A DNA stretch of 48,020 bases from Acidobacteriaceae bacterium (GTDB taxonomy: Bacteria; Acidobacteriota; Terriglobia; Terriglobales; Acidobacteriaceae): the NCBI GenBank assembly GCA_025350325.1, contig JANXYB010000010.1, positions 1 to 48,020 on the forward strand, in the 5' to 3' direction. The notes under the pieces are model-generated. The model did not search any database. It saw nothing but the letters and a program-made list of their open reading frames with translations, and had not been told where the DNA came from. This document shows, one piece after another, positions 20,389 to 29,973 of the stretch (position 1 is the first letter of the stretch; every line of letters begins with the position of its first letter). The position numbers and the translations under genes are program-made.

Positions 20389-20777
20389 TTACCAAGCCTC
20401 CTAAAGCCTTGTTGTTCTTGTTTTAGACCCCCGGTTACGCGCATCTCCCCTTAGTTTGGGAGTTACGAGTGTCCAAAAGTCGCATTGGTGAATCCTGGTA
20501 ATCGATACCACAGTGACTACACGACGAGCAAGCTATTTCTTGGGCGAAAATATCGAAGTAAATCGATTCCCCATATGATTAACATTCGTTGACGGTTAAC
20601 GGAATTGCCCGACAAAGGCTGACCTAATCAAGGATCGTAATGTGAACCCTGTTTTGGGTAATTTTCGGAAATCATCGTGGAGTTCGAAAAAGATGTGCTG
20701 GCCTGCTCTGGAACGCAAGAACGAGGGTGCCTAATCGGCGTTTGTATATCTCATCGAGACATCTGACCCGGTTCAGG
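20389..20777. other. Upstream region of the Oar-like receptor
   Basis: There is no gene here. The region holds the receptor's ribosome binding site (AGGAGG on minus, 20397-20402), the palindrome at 20496-20510 and an AT-rich stretch around 20521-20600. It also follows the stop codon of no other gene on plus, so the whole length is free for regulation of the minus-strand receptor. Confidence 0.5.
20496..20510. promoter_or_regulatory. Candidate operator palindrome
   Basis: TGGTA-ATCGA-TACCA has perfect 5-base arms. It lies about 110 bases upstream of the receptor start. Its size and arms are reminiscent of LacI/GalR-type operators. This is pattern only: no cognate regulator lies in the window. 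Confidence 0.3.
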
Positions 20778-22553
20778 CTAGAACGGGCGTCCGGGCACGA
20801 TTCCATGGCCTTCCAATACGGTGACCAGTCGATTGGCTGCCTGAGAAGGGAATTTCTCCACCACCCCAGTCGGCCAGAGCACTTCAATGTCGGCGATGGT
20901 CTCGGGCCCAAGACCGAAATGCAAGCGGGGATCGTTGGACGACATGTAGCTGGCTTGGCTTAGCACCGCCTGAACCTGGACTTTTCCGCCATAGCGCACT
21001 GTGACTCGTGCGCCGATCGCACTGCGGTTGCTCTTTGTGCCCTCAAGTCGGACCTTGATCCAGTGATTGCCCTTGGGGGCGTCGTTGCGCAGCAGAGAAG
21101 GCGGCTCGTGCTGGTTCATCACAACGATGTCCAGGTCTCCATCATTGTCGAAGTCGCCAAAAGCGCAGCCGCGGCTCACGTGGAGTGCGTTGATCGCTGG
21201 GCCCGCCTCATCCCCAATGCGAACAAAGGTGCCGTTCCCGCGATTACGAAAGAGCACGCGAGGCCCTTTGTAAGGGAACTTGGGGTTGATGCGTTCAATC
21301 TCCGCGTAGACATTGCCCGTGACCCAGAAAATATCGGGGAAGCCGTCATTATCAAGGTCAACGATGCCCGTTCCCCAACTCACATAGGTACGTTCCCCGG
21401 CCAGCCCGGCAGCCTGGGCCTGGTCTTCGAATTCACCCCTGCCCAGGTTTTTGTAGAGGCCGGTGGCTTGCAGCTGGAAGTGAGTTTTGACAATGTCGAG
21501 ACGGCCATCAAGGTCATAGTCGCCGATACCTATTCCCATGCCTGCCATCTCCTCACCGTCGGGGCTGATGGCGACGCCGCGCATCAGACCCTCTTCGCGG
21601 AAGGTGCCGTCGTGATTGTTGAGCAGCAGCAGGCTTGACGTGGTGTCGCAGGCGACGAAGATGTCTGGCCACCCGTCATCGTCGGCATCGAAAGCAACGG
21701 CGGTCAGGCCGTAGGAACCGCGGAAAGAAGCGATGCCCGATTCCTTTGAAACGTCGGTGAAGGTGCCGTTGCCGTTGTTGCGATAAAGGAACTGGGGCGG
21801 CGGCTTCAACCCCCGCGGCCCGCATGCCACGGCGACGCCCTCGTAGCTGCAGTTGGGCATATCGAGTGAGGGCTTCATGGCGTGAGCCAGGTCAATGTCG
21901 ACGTAATTGGAGACGAAGAGGTCGAGGTGTCCGTCGCGGTTGTAGTCGATAAACGTGCAACCGGCGCCAAAATGAATTACATCGTGTAACAGGCCGGCTT
22001 TTTCGGTCACATCGGTGAAGGTGCCGTTGCCATTGTTGTGGTACAGCTTGTTTTGCCCGTAGTAAGTGACGAATAGATCTTCGAAGCCATCGTTGTCGTA
22101 GTCGCCTACGCAGACGCCCACCGCCCAGCCCGCATCGAGCAGACCAGACTTTTCGGTAACGTCGCTGAAGGTGCCGTCGCGATTATTTTTGTAGAGACGA
22201 TTGGACGCGCCCTTCGGAATGTCTTGGAGGCGGCGTCCGCCCAGAATAAAGATGTCCATCCATCCGTCGTTGTCGTAGTCAAAGAAAGCGCAGCCCCCGC
22301 CCATCTCTTCCACAATGTACGTAACGCTTTCGGGCACACCGTAATACATGGTTTTTGTGAGGCCCGCGCTCTGAGCCACGTCAGTGAATTGAGAAAATGG
22401 CTTAAGCGCAGGCAGCGGCGGCGTTGTTGAATGTGCTGCTGGCTTACCCTGAGGCTCGGCGCTAAGAATTCGCGGCAGGACACAGGATGCGCAGAGTGCA
22501 GGCACGCTACGCAGCACTTTGCGCCGTGTCCAGCGGGAATTGGGCAGTGACAT
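20778..22553 (-). CDS. CRTAC1-family exported protein (FG-GAP plus ASPIC/UnbV), Tat-like signal
   Basis: The protein has 591 residues from the ATG at 22553, which follows GAAGG. The longer open frame to 22802 only shadows the TPR gene upstream. The N-terminus SRWTRRKVLRSVPALCASC carries a twin-arginine-like motif, suggesting export in folded form. Seven FG-GAP calcium-type motifs follow (DYDNDGWMD, DYDNDGFED, DYNRDGHLD, DADDDGWPD, DYDLDGRLD, DLDNDGFPD, DFDNDGDLD). The ASPIC/UnbV domain shows SNRSAIGARV, 'HFGLGPE' and VLWPTGVVEKF. It lies 82 bases downstream of the TPR gene 22636-24261 on the same strand, a probable operon. Function is unknown; extracytoplasmic location is likely. Confidence 0.9.
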   Translation of the reverse strand: MSLPNSRWTRRKVLRSVPALCASCVLPRILSAEPQGKPAAHSTTPPLPALKPFSQFTDVAQSAGLTKTMYYGVPESVTYIVEEMGGGCAFFDYDNDGWMDIFILGGRRLQDIPKGASNRLYKNNRDGTFSDVTEKSGLLDAGWAVGVCVGDYDNDGFEDLFVTYYGQNKLYHNNGNGTFTDVTEKAGLLHDVIHFGAGCTFIDYNRDGHLDLFVSNYVDIDLAHAMKPSLDMPNCSYEGVAVACGPRGLKPPPQFLYRNNGNGTFTDVSKESGIASFRGSYGLTAVAFDADDDGWPDIFVACDTTSSLLLLNNHDGTFREEGLMRGVAISPDGEEMAGMGIGIGDYDLDGRLDIVKTHFQLQATGLYKNLGRGEFEDQAQAAGLAGERTYVSWGTGIVDLDNDGFPDIFWVTGNVYAEIERINPKFPYKGPRVLFRNRGNGTFVRIGDEAGPAINALHVSRGCAFGDFDNDGDLDIVVMNQHEPPSLLRNDAPKGNHWIKVRLEGTKSNRSAIGARVTVRYGGKVQVQAVLSQASYMSSNDPRLHFGLGPETIADIEVLWPTGVVEKFPSQAANRLVTVLEGHGIVPGRPF

Positions 22554-22635
22554 TATGATCCTTCGGGCTTCTTCATTCTGACATCGCTGCCGCGTGGGTA
22601 GCAATCCGGCTGGACCGCCGCCAGTGGATCGCGCA

Positions 22636-24261
22636 TCAGGGGTGCGCTTGCTGCGCAGCGGGGTCCTGACCGAGCCGGTCACTGAGCTTGTGGGCTTGCT
22701 CATTTGCGGGATCGAGACGCAAAGCAGTGGCGACGGCTTCGCGTGCTTCAGCGAAATGAGAGCTCTCGGCGAGTACAGCGGCAAGGTTGATCCACGCCTC
22801 AACCCATGCCGGAGCCGCTTGCACGGCCATGCGGAAATGCTCTGTCGCCGCGGTGGGGTCGCCGTTGCGCGTCAGCACGTAGCCCAATTCATTTTGTGCT
22901 CCAGCCAGTTGTGGATTGAGCTTGACTGCTTGTTCCAGTTGCGCGCGTTCGCCCTCGGTGTCTCCAGCTTGATGCAGTGCGATCGATAGCTGGTATTTGT
23001 AACTTGCATTATCGGGTGCACCCTGCACGGCTTCGCGATAGTGCGCGATGGCTTCGGGGATCTTGCCAGCGGCGAGATCGGCGTCGCCCTGTGTCGAACT
23101 GGTGGACGCTTCGAGGTTTGCCTCTTCGATCTTTTTCAACTGCTGATACTGCTGCATCTCCTGCTGGGCGCGATCGTTTTCGCCGAGGCCTCGCAGGGCT
23201 TTGGCGAGTTCAAAATGTACCTGCGGTTGTGGCGCGCCTAACTTGATCGCTTTCTCCAATTGTTGTTTCGCTTCAGGCCATTCCTTGAGGAAGACCAACA
23301 CCATTCCAAGGTTGTAGCGGGAATTGAAAAAGTTCGGATCGATAGCGACGGCTTGCTCAAGAACGACTTTGGCCTGCGCGTTATCACCGACCGCGCGATC
23401 GACAATCCCATTCAGATATAAAACTTCAGAGTCATGCGGACGCCGGTCAAGAAGCTTCGGACCAATCGGGCGCGCGGCGTTAATGTGATTGGTCAGCACC
23501 AACACGCGAAACAACTGCAGCTCGGCGTCCGTGTTGCCAGGGTTTTGCTGCACCGTGTGTTGCAGCATGTTGATCGCTTCCTGGTAGCGATGCTGCTTGA
23601 TCAGCACAACCGTCATCGCGCTTGCTAGAGGAACTGAATTGGGAGACGACTTCATTGCCTCGGCAAGCACGGTGTTGGCTTGGTCAAGATAATTAAGCTC
23701 GCCGAATGCTTGTGAAAGATAAATGGCTAGTTGGTCGCTGAGATGGGCCGACTTCAACAACACGATGACACCCTTGAAGTCCTGCCGACCAACCAACTCC
23801 GCAGTCAGGCCCTCAAGGGCTGGCGTTGAATGCGGATCGATGGCGAGTGCCCGCTTCCACTGGTCTTCTGCATCGGTGTGCTGTCCGCTCCGATCGTAGA
23901 CGTACGCGAGCAGAAGATGCGGTTTGACGACCTGCGGATCGAGACGGGCAGATTCTCTTAGTAGTGGTAAAGCTTCCCGAGTATGACCGGCGCCTACGAG
24001 GGCGAGGCCCTCAAGATAATGAAGTTGCGCCGATTTAGGATCGGACTTGATTGCGCTGCGAAACACATCAACTGCGCAATCAAATTGTTTGTGCTCGGCG
24101 TACCAACCACCGAGCATGATGGCATTGTCATTACTTGGCTGGGCGCGCAGCTTGGCGACCATTGCGTCCGGGCCGTTGCACGTCGCGTAAACCTGGACTG
24201 CGGAAACCGCCAAGGCAGCCAGCAGAATCCACTTTGTTCGCGATTCATGCCCGAGGCTCAC
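22636..24261 (-). CDS. Exported TPR protein, operon partner of CRTAC1
   Basis: The protein has 541 residues from a GTG start preceded by GGGAG eight bases upstream. A signal peptide (KWILLAALAVSAVQVYA) is followed by about a dozen TPR units over the rest of the protein, such as 'DVFRSAIKSDPKSAQLHYL', AKVVLEQAVAIDPNF and 'AREAVATALRLDP'. It is likely a periplasmic scaffold. The early part (CNGPDAMVAKLRAQPSN, then GGWYAEHKQFDCAVDVF) parallels the start of the broken TPR gene at 34059 (C...FDKPDAAAFTDLGVYFAGQQNYTCA is its counterpart region), so the two are related. The CRTAC1 gene follows by 82 bases. No catalytic domain is seen. Confidence 0.85.
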   Translation of the reverse strand: MSLGHESRTKWILLAALAVSAVQVYATCNGPDAMVAKLRAQPSNDNAIMLGGWYAEHKQFDCAVDVFRSAIKSDPKSAQLHYLEGLALVGAGHTREALPLLRESARLDPQVVKPHLLLAYVYDRSGQHTDAEDQWKRALAIDPHSTPALEGLTAELVGRQDFKGVIVLLKSAHLSDQLAIYLSQAFGELNYLDQANTVLAEAMKSSPNSVPLASAMTVVLIKQHRYQEAINMLQHTVQQNPGNTDAELQLFRVLVLTNHINAARPIGPKLLDRRPHDSEVLYLNGIVDRAVGDNAQAKVVLEQAVAIDPNFFNSRYNLGMVLVFLKEWPEAKQQLEKAIKLGAPQPQVHFELAKALRGLGENDRAQQEMQQYQQLKKIEEANLEASTSSTQGDADLAAGKIPEAIAHYREAVQGAPDNASYKYQLSIALHQAGDTEGERAQLEQAVKLNPQLAGAQNELGYVLTRNGDPTAATEHFRMAVQAAPAWVEAWINLAAVLAESSHFAEAREAVATALRLDPANEQAHKLSDRLGQDPAAQQAHP

Positions 24262-24379
24262 GCTTACATCTCCCGGAAGCCAGAATACAACAGAACGGCA
24301 TCGCCGGTTCGAGGCCTTACTCGCGATAAACGCAAGATTTAAGAAGACCAGATAAGAGGTCCTGGGTCTTCACTTTGTG

Positions 24380-25612
24380 TCAATGTATCGTCTTCGATTT
24401 GCGCTGCATGTAATCCATCAGCAGGTATTCTCCGAGCGTGTCCGGCGTGGTGAAGTAAGCTTTGCCGCGGCACATCTCAGAGACTTTGTGCACAAATTGG
24501 ACGAGGCCAACGTCAGAGGCCAGCATGAATGTATTGATCATGATGTTAGATCGTTTACAGCGCGCAACTTCTTCAAGCGTCTCGCTCACCACCAGGGGAT
24601 CGAGGCCATAGGGATTTTTATAGATGCGTCCATCGGGAAGCGTAAGTGCGGAAGGTTTGCCGTCAGTGATCATGACGATCTGCTTCATATCTTTGCGTTG
24701 ACGGGCGAGGATGCGCTGCGACAGTCGCAGTCCTTCGCAGGTGTTGGTGTGGTACGGGCCGACTTTGACGCGAGCCAGTTGCGATACCGGCAGTTCTTCG
24801 GCGGAGTCGTGAAAGAGGACGAGCGAAAGCGAGTCGCCGGGGTACTGCGTGCGAATGAGATGCGAGAGCGCCATCGCAACTTTTTTGGCGGGCGTGAAGC
24901 GATCTTCGCCATACAGAATCATGGAATGCGAGCAATCGAGCATTACAACGGTTGCGCACGAGCTCTGATATTCGCTCTGGTGCACCTGGAGGTCTTCATA
25001 TTCGAGATTGAGCGGCAGACCGATGCCTTCGCGCGCGATCGCTGATTTCAGCGTCGCAGTGGTATCGAGATTCAGCGTGTCGCCAAACTCATATCGCTGC
25101 GTAGCACCATTAGCTTCGACGCCGGTTGCCCAATGGTGTGTATCGTGGCGTCCAAAACTCGATTTGCCCAGCGAGCCAAGCAGGTCGCGCAGGGTTTTGA
25201 ATCCGAGAAAATCGAGGCTCTTGTCGGTGACTTCGAAGCGAACTTCGCCTTCGACGTTGCCGACCTGTCCAGCAGCGTCGGAGATTTGCGCATTCTGCGG
25301 TTGCGCTTGAGAGATATAGTTTTCCTGCTCCATGCGGTCGAGCAGTTTTTGAATCAGCTCATCAAGCGTTCCGTCCTGCGACAATTGATCGAGCTTTTGT
25401 TGCATTGGCTCGTCGAAGAATTCGCCTGACTCGAGAGCGCGGCGCAGCGCCTCGCGCAGGTCATCGAGGTTATGGTCAAGTTCTTGAAAGCGCGTGTACG
25501 GATTGCGAAAGCCTGAGTCGAGCAAATAATCAGACAGGGCCTTGAGCAGGTCTTCCATGTCCATTTCAGAGGCCAGGTCGCCGGTGAATTTTGTGTAGTG
25601 AACGCGCTTCAT
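24380..25612 (-). CDS. VWA-domain protein, partner of the adjacent AAA ATPase
   Basis: The protein has 410 residues and no signal peptide. The start is supported by GGAGG nine bases upstream. The N-terminal part (1-200) is helical and charged. The C-terminal von Willebrand A domain has an intact metal-site motif D226-C-S-H-S230 ([10 protein letters not shown]), a later threonine segment and '[10 protein letters not shown]'. VWA proteins of this kind work with MoxR/Mg-chelatase-like AAA ATPases to insert metals or remodel protein complexes. The AAA gene lies immediately upstream on the same strand, 73 bases away, so the pair is surely an operon. The client is unknown. The pair is cytoplasmic, unlike its exported neighbours. 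Confidence 0.85.
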   Translation of the reverse strand: MKRVHYTKFTGDLASEMDMEDLLKALSDYLLDSGFRNPYTRFQELDHNLDDLREALRRALESGEFFDEPMQQKLDQLSQDGTLDELIQKLLDRMEQENYISQAQPQNAQISDAAGQVGNVEGEVRFEVTDKSLDFLGFKTLRDLLGSLGKSSFGRHDTHHWATGVEANGATQRYEFGDTLNLDTTATLKSAIAREGIGLPLNLEYEDLQVHQSEYQSSCATVVMLDCSHSMILYGEDRFTPAKKVAMALSHLIRTQYPGDSLSLVLFHDSAEELPVSQLARVKVGPYHTNTCEGLRLSQRILARQRKDMKQIVMITDGKPSALTLPDGRIYKNPYGLDPLVVSETLEEVARCKRSNIMINTFMLASDVGLVQFVHKVSEMCRGKAYFTTPDTLGEYLLMDYMQRKSKTIH

Positions 25613-25685
25613 TTTGAATGGCCTCCGATGATTCGCGGCATGCCCGCCGCAGTGACGACGTGCACGAGTTCAGAGTTGCGCGTAG

Positions 25686-27206
25686 TTAGTTCAATCCGCC
25701 CTTGCCGGTGCGACGAGCCTTTTGCCAATCGTCATACTCAATTTCCAGATCGGGGCGTTCCTTCTTGCGCTGAGATTTCTCCTGCGCTGAGAAGCCGTGC
25801 TCTTCGCTACGGCTCAATTTGCGATGCGCCACCAATCCCTCGAGAAGGAATTCGGCAGCAGCGACGAGTTTTGCTGGATCGTCTGAGTTCTTGACTTCGA
25901 GTGGCGCTAGCTTGTCAAAGAGACCTTGAATCTTTTTGAGGTCGGCGAGCGCGGCGGTAGTGGACTGATCGTCATCAAGCTTCACGGTACCGCCGAGGTT
26001 AAACCATTGTTCAATGGCCTGCGTGTTGGTTTCGGGGAAGTAGCGATCGTAAATCTTGCCGACCGCCGAGCGAATTATGTCGCGGACAACAGTATCGGCG
26101 CCTCGCATCTCGCCTTCGTACTCGAGTTCGAGTTTGCCGGTGATCCCCGGCAGCGCAGCGTAGATATCGCTGACGCGCGGCACGACCAGGCTCTCGCCGT
26201 GGAGGAGGGCGCGTCGCTCGGCATTGGAAACGACCAGTTCCATCGTTGAAATGGGCAACCGCTGGCTCACACCGCTGCGCTTGTCGACTTTTTTGTCTTC
26301 GCGGGCAGAGAAGGCGACTTGCTCGACCACCGCGCGCACGTACGACGGGATCTTGATGTCAGCCGTACCGCGCTCTGACCATGCTTCCTGCGCGGTGATT
26401 TCCATACCCTCTTCGATGGTCTCGGGATAGTGGGTGCGGATCTCGGAGCCGATGCGGTCTTTGAGTGGAGTCACAATCTTGCCTCGGGCGGTGTAGTCCT
26501 CGGGGTTCGCGCTGAAGACGAGAGCCACATCGAGCGCGAGGCGCACAGGGTAGCCCTTAATCTGAACGTCGCCTTCCTGCATGATGTTGAACAGTGCCAC
26601 CTGGATTTTGCCGGCGAGGTCGGGCAGTTCGTTGACGGCGAAGATGCCGCGATTGGCGCGAGGAAGCAAGCCGTAGTGCATGGTCAATTCGCTGGAAAGA
26701 TCTTCACCGCCGCGTGCTGCCTTGATAGGGTCGAGATCGCCGATGAGGTCGGCAACGGTAACGTCGGGGGTTGCGAGCTTTTCAACATAGCGCTCGCCAG
26801 GCCCAAGATATGCGATGGGCGTGGCGTCGCCACGCTCTTTAATTAGGTCGCGGCAACGGCGGCATAGGGGCAGATATGGATTGTCGCGAATTTCGCAGCC
26901 GGCAACGTAGGGCATGTGCGCATCGAGTAGCGCGGTCAGAGCACGCAGAATGCGGCTCTTGGCCTGCCCCCGCAAACCGAGAAGGATAAAATTCTGCCGG
27001 GAGAGGACCGCGTTCACAATCTGCGGAACGACCGTGTCGTCAAAGCCGACGATTCCGGGGAACAGGGTGTCCTTCGCTTGCAGGCGCACCATGAGATTTG
27101 CGCGCATTTCATCCTTGATGTTGCGTGTTTTCAAGCGCGATTCAGAAAACAGAGTGCTGCTGCGCAGTTCCCCCAGAGTTTGGGGAAGCGGGTGAGCTGC
27201 TGGCAT
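25686..27206 (-). CDS. MoxR/Mg-chelatase-like AAA ATPase
   Basis: The protein has 506 residues from the ATG at 27206, chosen for the GAGGAG seven bases upstream; the longer frame to 27308 has no support. The nucleotide-binding loop is G77-LRGQAKS, where the usual second-last glycine of GxxGxGKS is alanine. The Walker B strand reads [14 protein letters not shown], with Asn in place of the usual Asp but the catalytic Glu kept. A Cys cluster ([15 protein letters not shown]) may bind zinc. Sensor-1-like '[21 protein letters not shown]' follows. These changes may be family traits rather than loss of function. It forms an operon with the VWA gene downstream. The family is also annotated as ChlI-like or sigma-54-interacting; no sigma-54 contact motif was seen. 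Confidence 0.85.
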   Translation of the reverse strand: MPAAHPLPQTLGELRSSTLFSESRLKTRNIKDEMRANLMVRLQAKDTLFPGIVGFDDTVVPQIVNAVLSRQNFILLGLRGQAKSRILRALTALLDAHMPYVAGCEIRDNPYLPLCRRCRDLIKERGDATPIAYLGPGERYVEKLATPDVTVADLIGDLDPIKAARGGEDLSSELTMHYGLLPRANRGIFAVNELPDLAGKIQVALFNIMQEGDVQIKGYPVRLALDVALVFSANPEDYTARGKIVTPLKDRIGSEIRTHYPETIEEGMEITAQEAWSERGTADIKIPSYVRAVVEQVAFSAREDKKVDKRSGVSQRLPISTMELVVSNAERRALLHGESLVVPRVSDIYAALPGITGKLELEYEGEMRGADTVVRDIIRSAVGKIYDRYFPETNTQAIEQWFNLGGTVKLDDDQSTTAALADLKKIQGLFDKLAPLEVKNSDDPAKLVAAAEFLLEGLVAHRKLSRSEEHGFSAQEKSQRKKERPDLEIEYDDWQKARRTGKGGLN

Positions 27207-27401
27207 CGATGGCTCCTCTTGGCCGGTGAGAGCGGGGAATCCGGCAGTGTGCTTATAGTAGACGCGTTTCAATTGAAATCCGCGCCAGGGAATTAACCAC
27301 GATTTCATCCTCTGAAGCTTTTGGGGTCTGCAATGATGCCAATTTAAATTGCAATGGCTGAGAGTTTCAATCTGAACGAGCCTGTCGGCAGGCTTGACGA
27401 A

Positions 27402-29717
27402 CTATTGAGGTTTAGCTTCTGCCGCTTCGCGTTGATAATGGTCTAGAGCATCTCGAAGATTCTTGGTTACTTGCTCGTTATTCTGCCTGGTTGCGACATC
27501 AAGGGCTCGTTGTGCCAATCGAGCGGCGTCGCCGGAGTGGCCTGTCTTTTCGTAAACCTTGGCCAGTTCAGCGAGGCATCGCCAGTCTTGCCCTTTGCTC
27601 ATATCGACGGCCGTTTCAAGTGGAGCGATGGCCCCGGCGAAATCTCCGCGGGACTCGAGAACGAAACCCAGGTTGAAACGATATTCAACGGACGCGGGCT
27701 GAATCGCAATCGCTTTTTGCAATTGTTCGACGGCTCCGTCCGGATCGCCGTTCAAATCGAGCGACACGGCAAGGTGGTCGAGCAAAGTAGCATTCTTGGG
27801 GCTCAACTCGCTGGCTTTGCGGTATTCGACAAGGGCTTCGCGTTCCTGGTCGCTGCCGCTGAGAGCTGTGGCGAGCACATAATGGACCAGCGGGTCCGTC
27901 GGGTCGCGTTTGATGGCTTCATGGAGCGTTTGAATAGCCTCGGGTATCTGATTGCCCTGAATCTGTATAAAGGCGAGGTCGAAGAGCCGATAAAACTCGG
28001 TTGCTTCCGGATCGATCTTGTCTATCCCCTCGAGCCCCACGTTTACAAATTCGGGAATATTGACGGCGCGATTCGACGCGGTGGTGTCGTCGACAATGAT
28101 CGCGGGTGTGTCGTTTCCGTTGGCGTCGATGTGCGTTAGCATCAGGCGGGTATAGGGCCCGCGCGCCTTCGATGAGAATGCCATCCAGCGGCCGTTCGGC
28201 GAGAAGGTGTGCCACGAGTTCATCAAAGAGGTATTGCACGTCATCAGGCGCGCCCTGCCGCCCGCGAATGGAACGATATAAAGGTGGCTGTCGGGGCGCA
28301 TCAGTAAGCCGTTCTTGTTCTGCACGAAGACGATCCACTTGCCGTCGGGCGATACCTTAGGGAAGTTGTTGCTCATGCCGTTCCCTGAGGCGCCCACGAG
28401 CGGCACTGTTTTGCCGCCTTTTCCGTCGTTGAACGGGATCGTGTAGAGGTCGTACTGGATCTGGGTTTCGTTGGGGTCGTTGGCATACTTAGGTTTAGCC
28501 GCGCCGGCCGGGTAGGGATCACGGGCAACTGCGTGGCTGAAGATGAGGTTCTTGCCATCGGGCGACCAAAATGCGCTGGTATGCACAAATTCTGGGTCGT
28601 CCGCACCAGGCAGTGGCCGCATCTTGCCCTCTTTACGGTCGTACCAAGCGAGAATGCCGCGCGTGGGATAAAACACCTGGCTGAACTGGATGCTGGGGTA
28701 GTTGGTACTGTAGAGGCGGTCGAGGATGCCCGAGGCAAACCCTGGCACTTCACTCTCATGCTTGTTGGTGTTGTTGGGCGGCCCGATCGAGGTCACGACA
28801 TATTTGCCGTCGGGCGAGACTTGCGACATGAATCCAAAACGCTTTACGGCGGGCTGAGCGACGCCGGCCTCAGAATTCAACTCGAACGAGCTCCAGTGGA
28901 TGACGTCCTGATTGCGGATGGTCATGCTTCTCGACACCGGGACGAGGGCGTAAAGTCCCTTGTCGTTGCGCGGGCCGTCGAGATCGAGCCCAAAGGTCTT
29001 GCCGTCGCGAGAGAACGAGTGGCAATTGGCGCACGTCGGCAGGTTGCCCATCACCAGGTGACTTCGTGGCTCTGCGATATTGCGCATCTGCCACTTGATT
29101 AGCGGAATTGCCGATTGGGGGAGGGGGGCAATGGGGCCTTTTTCGCTGGGGGAGGGCAACATCAGGGGAACATCGCGGTAAAAGATGGGAGCACCGACGG
29201 GGTCGGTGGAGGTGGAGATCGCTACCGTGGCGGTAGACAGCGGCTGAGGAGAATCGTCAGTGTTATACCCGCTGATGGAAATCGTCGCGGGAGCTTTGAC
29301 CGACTTCTGCTTGATTTTGGCCCAGGTTTCCGCATCAGGTTTCCAGGTGCGCGTAGAAGCTTGGTCCAACGTCACGACTGGCCCCGGACCAGCGTCCGGA
29401 TCAGCCTTACCGGTGTTCAGACGTTCCCCGGCCGCCTCTAATTTGAGGTTTTCGGAGTGATCCGCAAAAGAAATTCCAATGACCCAGCGTTTTGCCGATT
29501 CGTTCGGGTCATGCCAGAGGAAAGTGGGCGAAGTAATTTCAGGCGGAAATACCGATCCATTAAGGGGGTAATCAATCTTGATTTTCGCGGCCTGACTTGA
29601 CGTGGATGCTGTCTGAACCATCCGGGAAGTTGTTGATAACGCAGCTCCACAAACCAGGGAAATTGCACCCGCGCCGACAATCCCTACCAGCAGGAAATTG
29701 GCGGAACGTGACTTCAT
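27402..29717 (-). CDS. Exported CxxCH beta-propeller protein with TPR tail, paralogue 2
   Basis: The protein has 771 residues from the ATG at 29717, which follows GGAGG; the frame extends to 29759 without support. A signal peptide (FLLVGIVGAGAISLVCG) precedes the same parts as the 5857-8403 protein: an Ig-like region with DPVGAPIFYRDVPLM; a c-haem motif CANCH at residues 229-233; a PD40/TolB-like propeller (FGFMSQVSPDGKYVV, 'FWSPDGKNLIFS', NNFPKVSPDGKWIVF, 'TFSPNGRWMAFSSKA'); the conserved end block ASNRAVNIPEFVNVG; and about five TPR units to the C-terminus. A weak hairpin (27379-27394) follows the stop. It is divergent from the DUF3857 gene. Its role is unknown; export and haem attachment are predicted. 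Confidence 0.85.
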   Translation of the reverse strand: MKSRSANFLLVGIVGAGAISLVCGAALSTTSRMVQTASTSSQAAKIKIDYPLNGSVFPPEITSPTFLWHDPNESAKRWVIGISFADHSENLKLEAAGERLNTGKADPDAGPGPVVTLDQASTRTWKPDAETWAKIKQKSVKAPATISISGYNTDDSPQPLSTATVAISTSTDPVGAPIFYRDVPLMLPSPSEKGPIAPLPQSAIPLIKWQMRNIAEPRSHLVMGNLPTCANCHSFSRDGKTFGLDLDGPRNDKGLYALVPVSRSMTIRNQDVIHWSSFELNSEAGVAQPAVKRFGFMSQVSPDGKYVVTSIGPPNNTNKHESEVPGFASGILDRLYSTNYPSIQFSQVFYPTRGILAWYDRKEGKMRPLPGADDPEFVHTSAFWSPDGKNLIFSHAVARDPYPAGAAKPKYANDPNETQIQYDLYTIPFNDGKGGKTVPLVGASGNGMSNNFPKVSPDGKWIVFVQNKNGLLMRPDSHLYIVPFAGGRARLMTCNTSLMNSWHTFSPNGRWMAFSSKARGPYTRLMLTHIDANGNDTPAIIVDDTTASNRAVNIPEFVNVGLEGIDKIDPEATEFYRLFDLAFIQIQGNQIPEAIQTLHEAIKRDPTDPLVHYVLATALSGSDQEREALVEYRKASELSPKNATLLDHLAVSLDLNGDPDGAVEQLQKAIAIQPASVEYRFNLGFVLESRGDFAGAIAPLETAVDMSKGQDWRCLAELAKVYEKTGHSGDAARLAQRALDVATRQNNEQVTKNLRDALDHYQREAAEAKPQ

Positions 29718-29840
29718 AGTCCTCCATGAGTGGCCCAACCGAGCAAACTCGCCAGACAATTAAGTTTTGCTGATGAACGCGTGGTCCGGTGATGGCCCTC
29801 ACACCCAAGAAGGATACAGCAACCAAGCCTCAAGACAGGA

Positions 29841-29868
29841 TTGACCGGTGACCCTTGTTATTTATATG
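29841..29868 (+). promoter_or_regulatory. Candidate sigma-70-type promoter
   Basis: TTGACC (29841-29846) and TATATG (29863-29868) are separated by 16 bases. They point towards the DUF3857 gene, whose start is about 105 bases downstream. The match is fair only, and the spacing is slightly short. Confidence 0.35.
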
Positions 29869-29973
29869 CCGTTGCTACAAACTAGGACGAGCATAATCTC
29901 AGGCGTTCGTTGGTTCTGAAACTCACTGCGTAGGTGCTCGCTCTTTAGAGCATAACCTTCGGGGGAAAATTGA

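Noticed and set aside
22554..22802. N-terminal extension of the CRTAC1 protein
   Set aside because: It overlaps the end of the TPR gene, and the ATG at 22553 has a good ribosome binding site followed by a Tat-like signal.
25686..27206. Magnesium chelatase subunit for chlorophyll synthesis
   Set aside because: No other tetrapyrrole genes are nearby, and the motifs fit the broader MoxR/ChlI-like group paired with VWA proteins.
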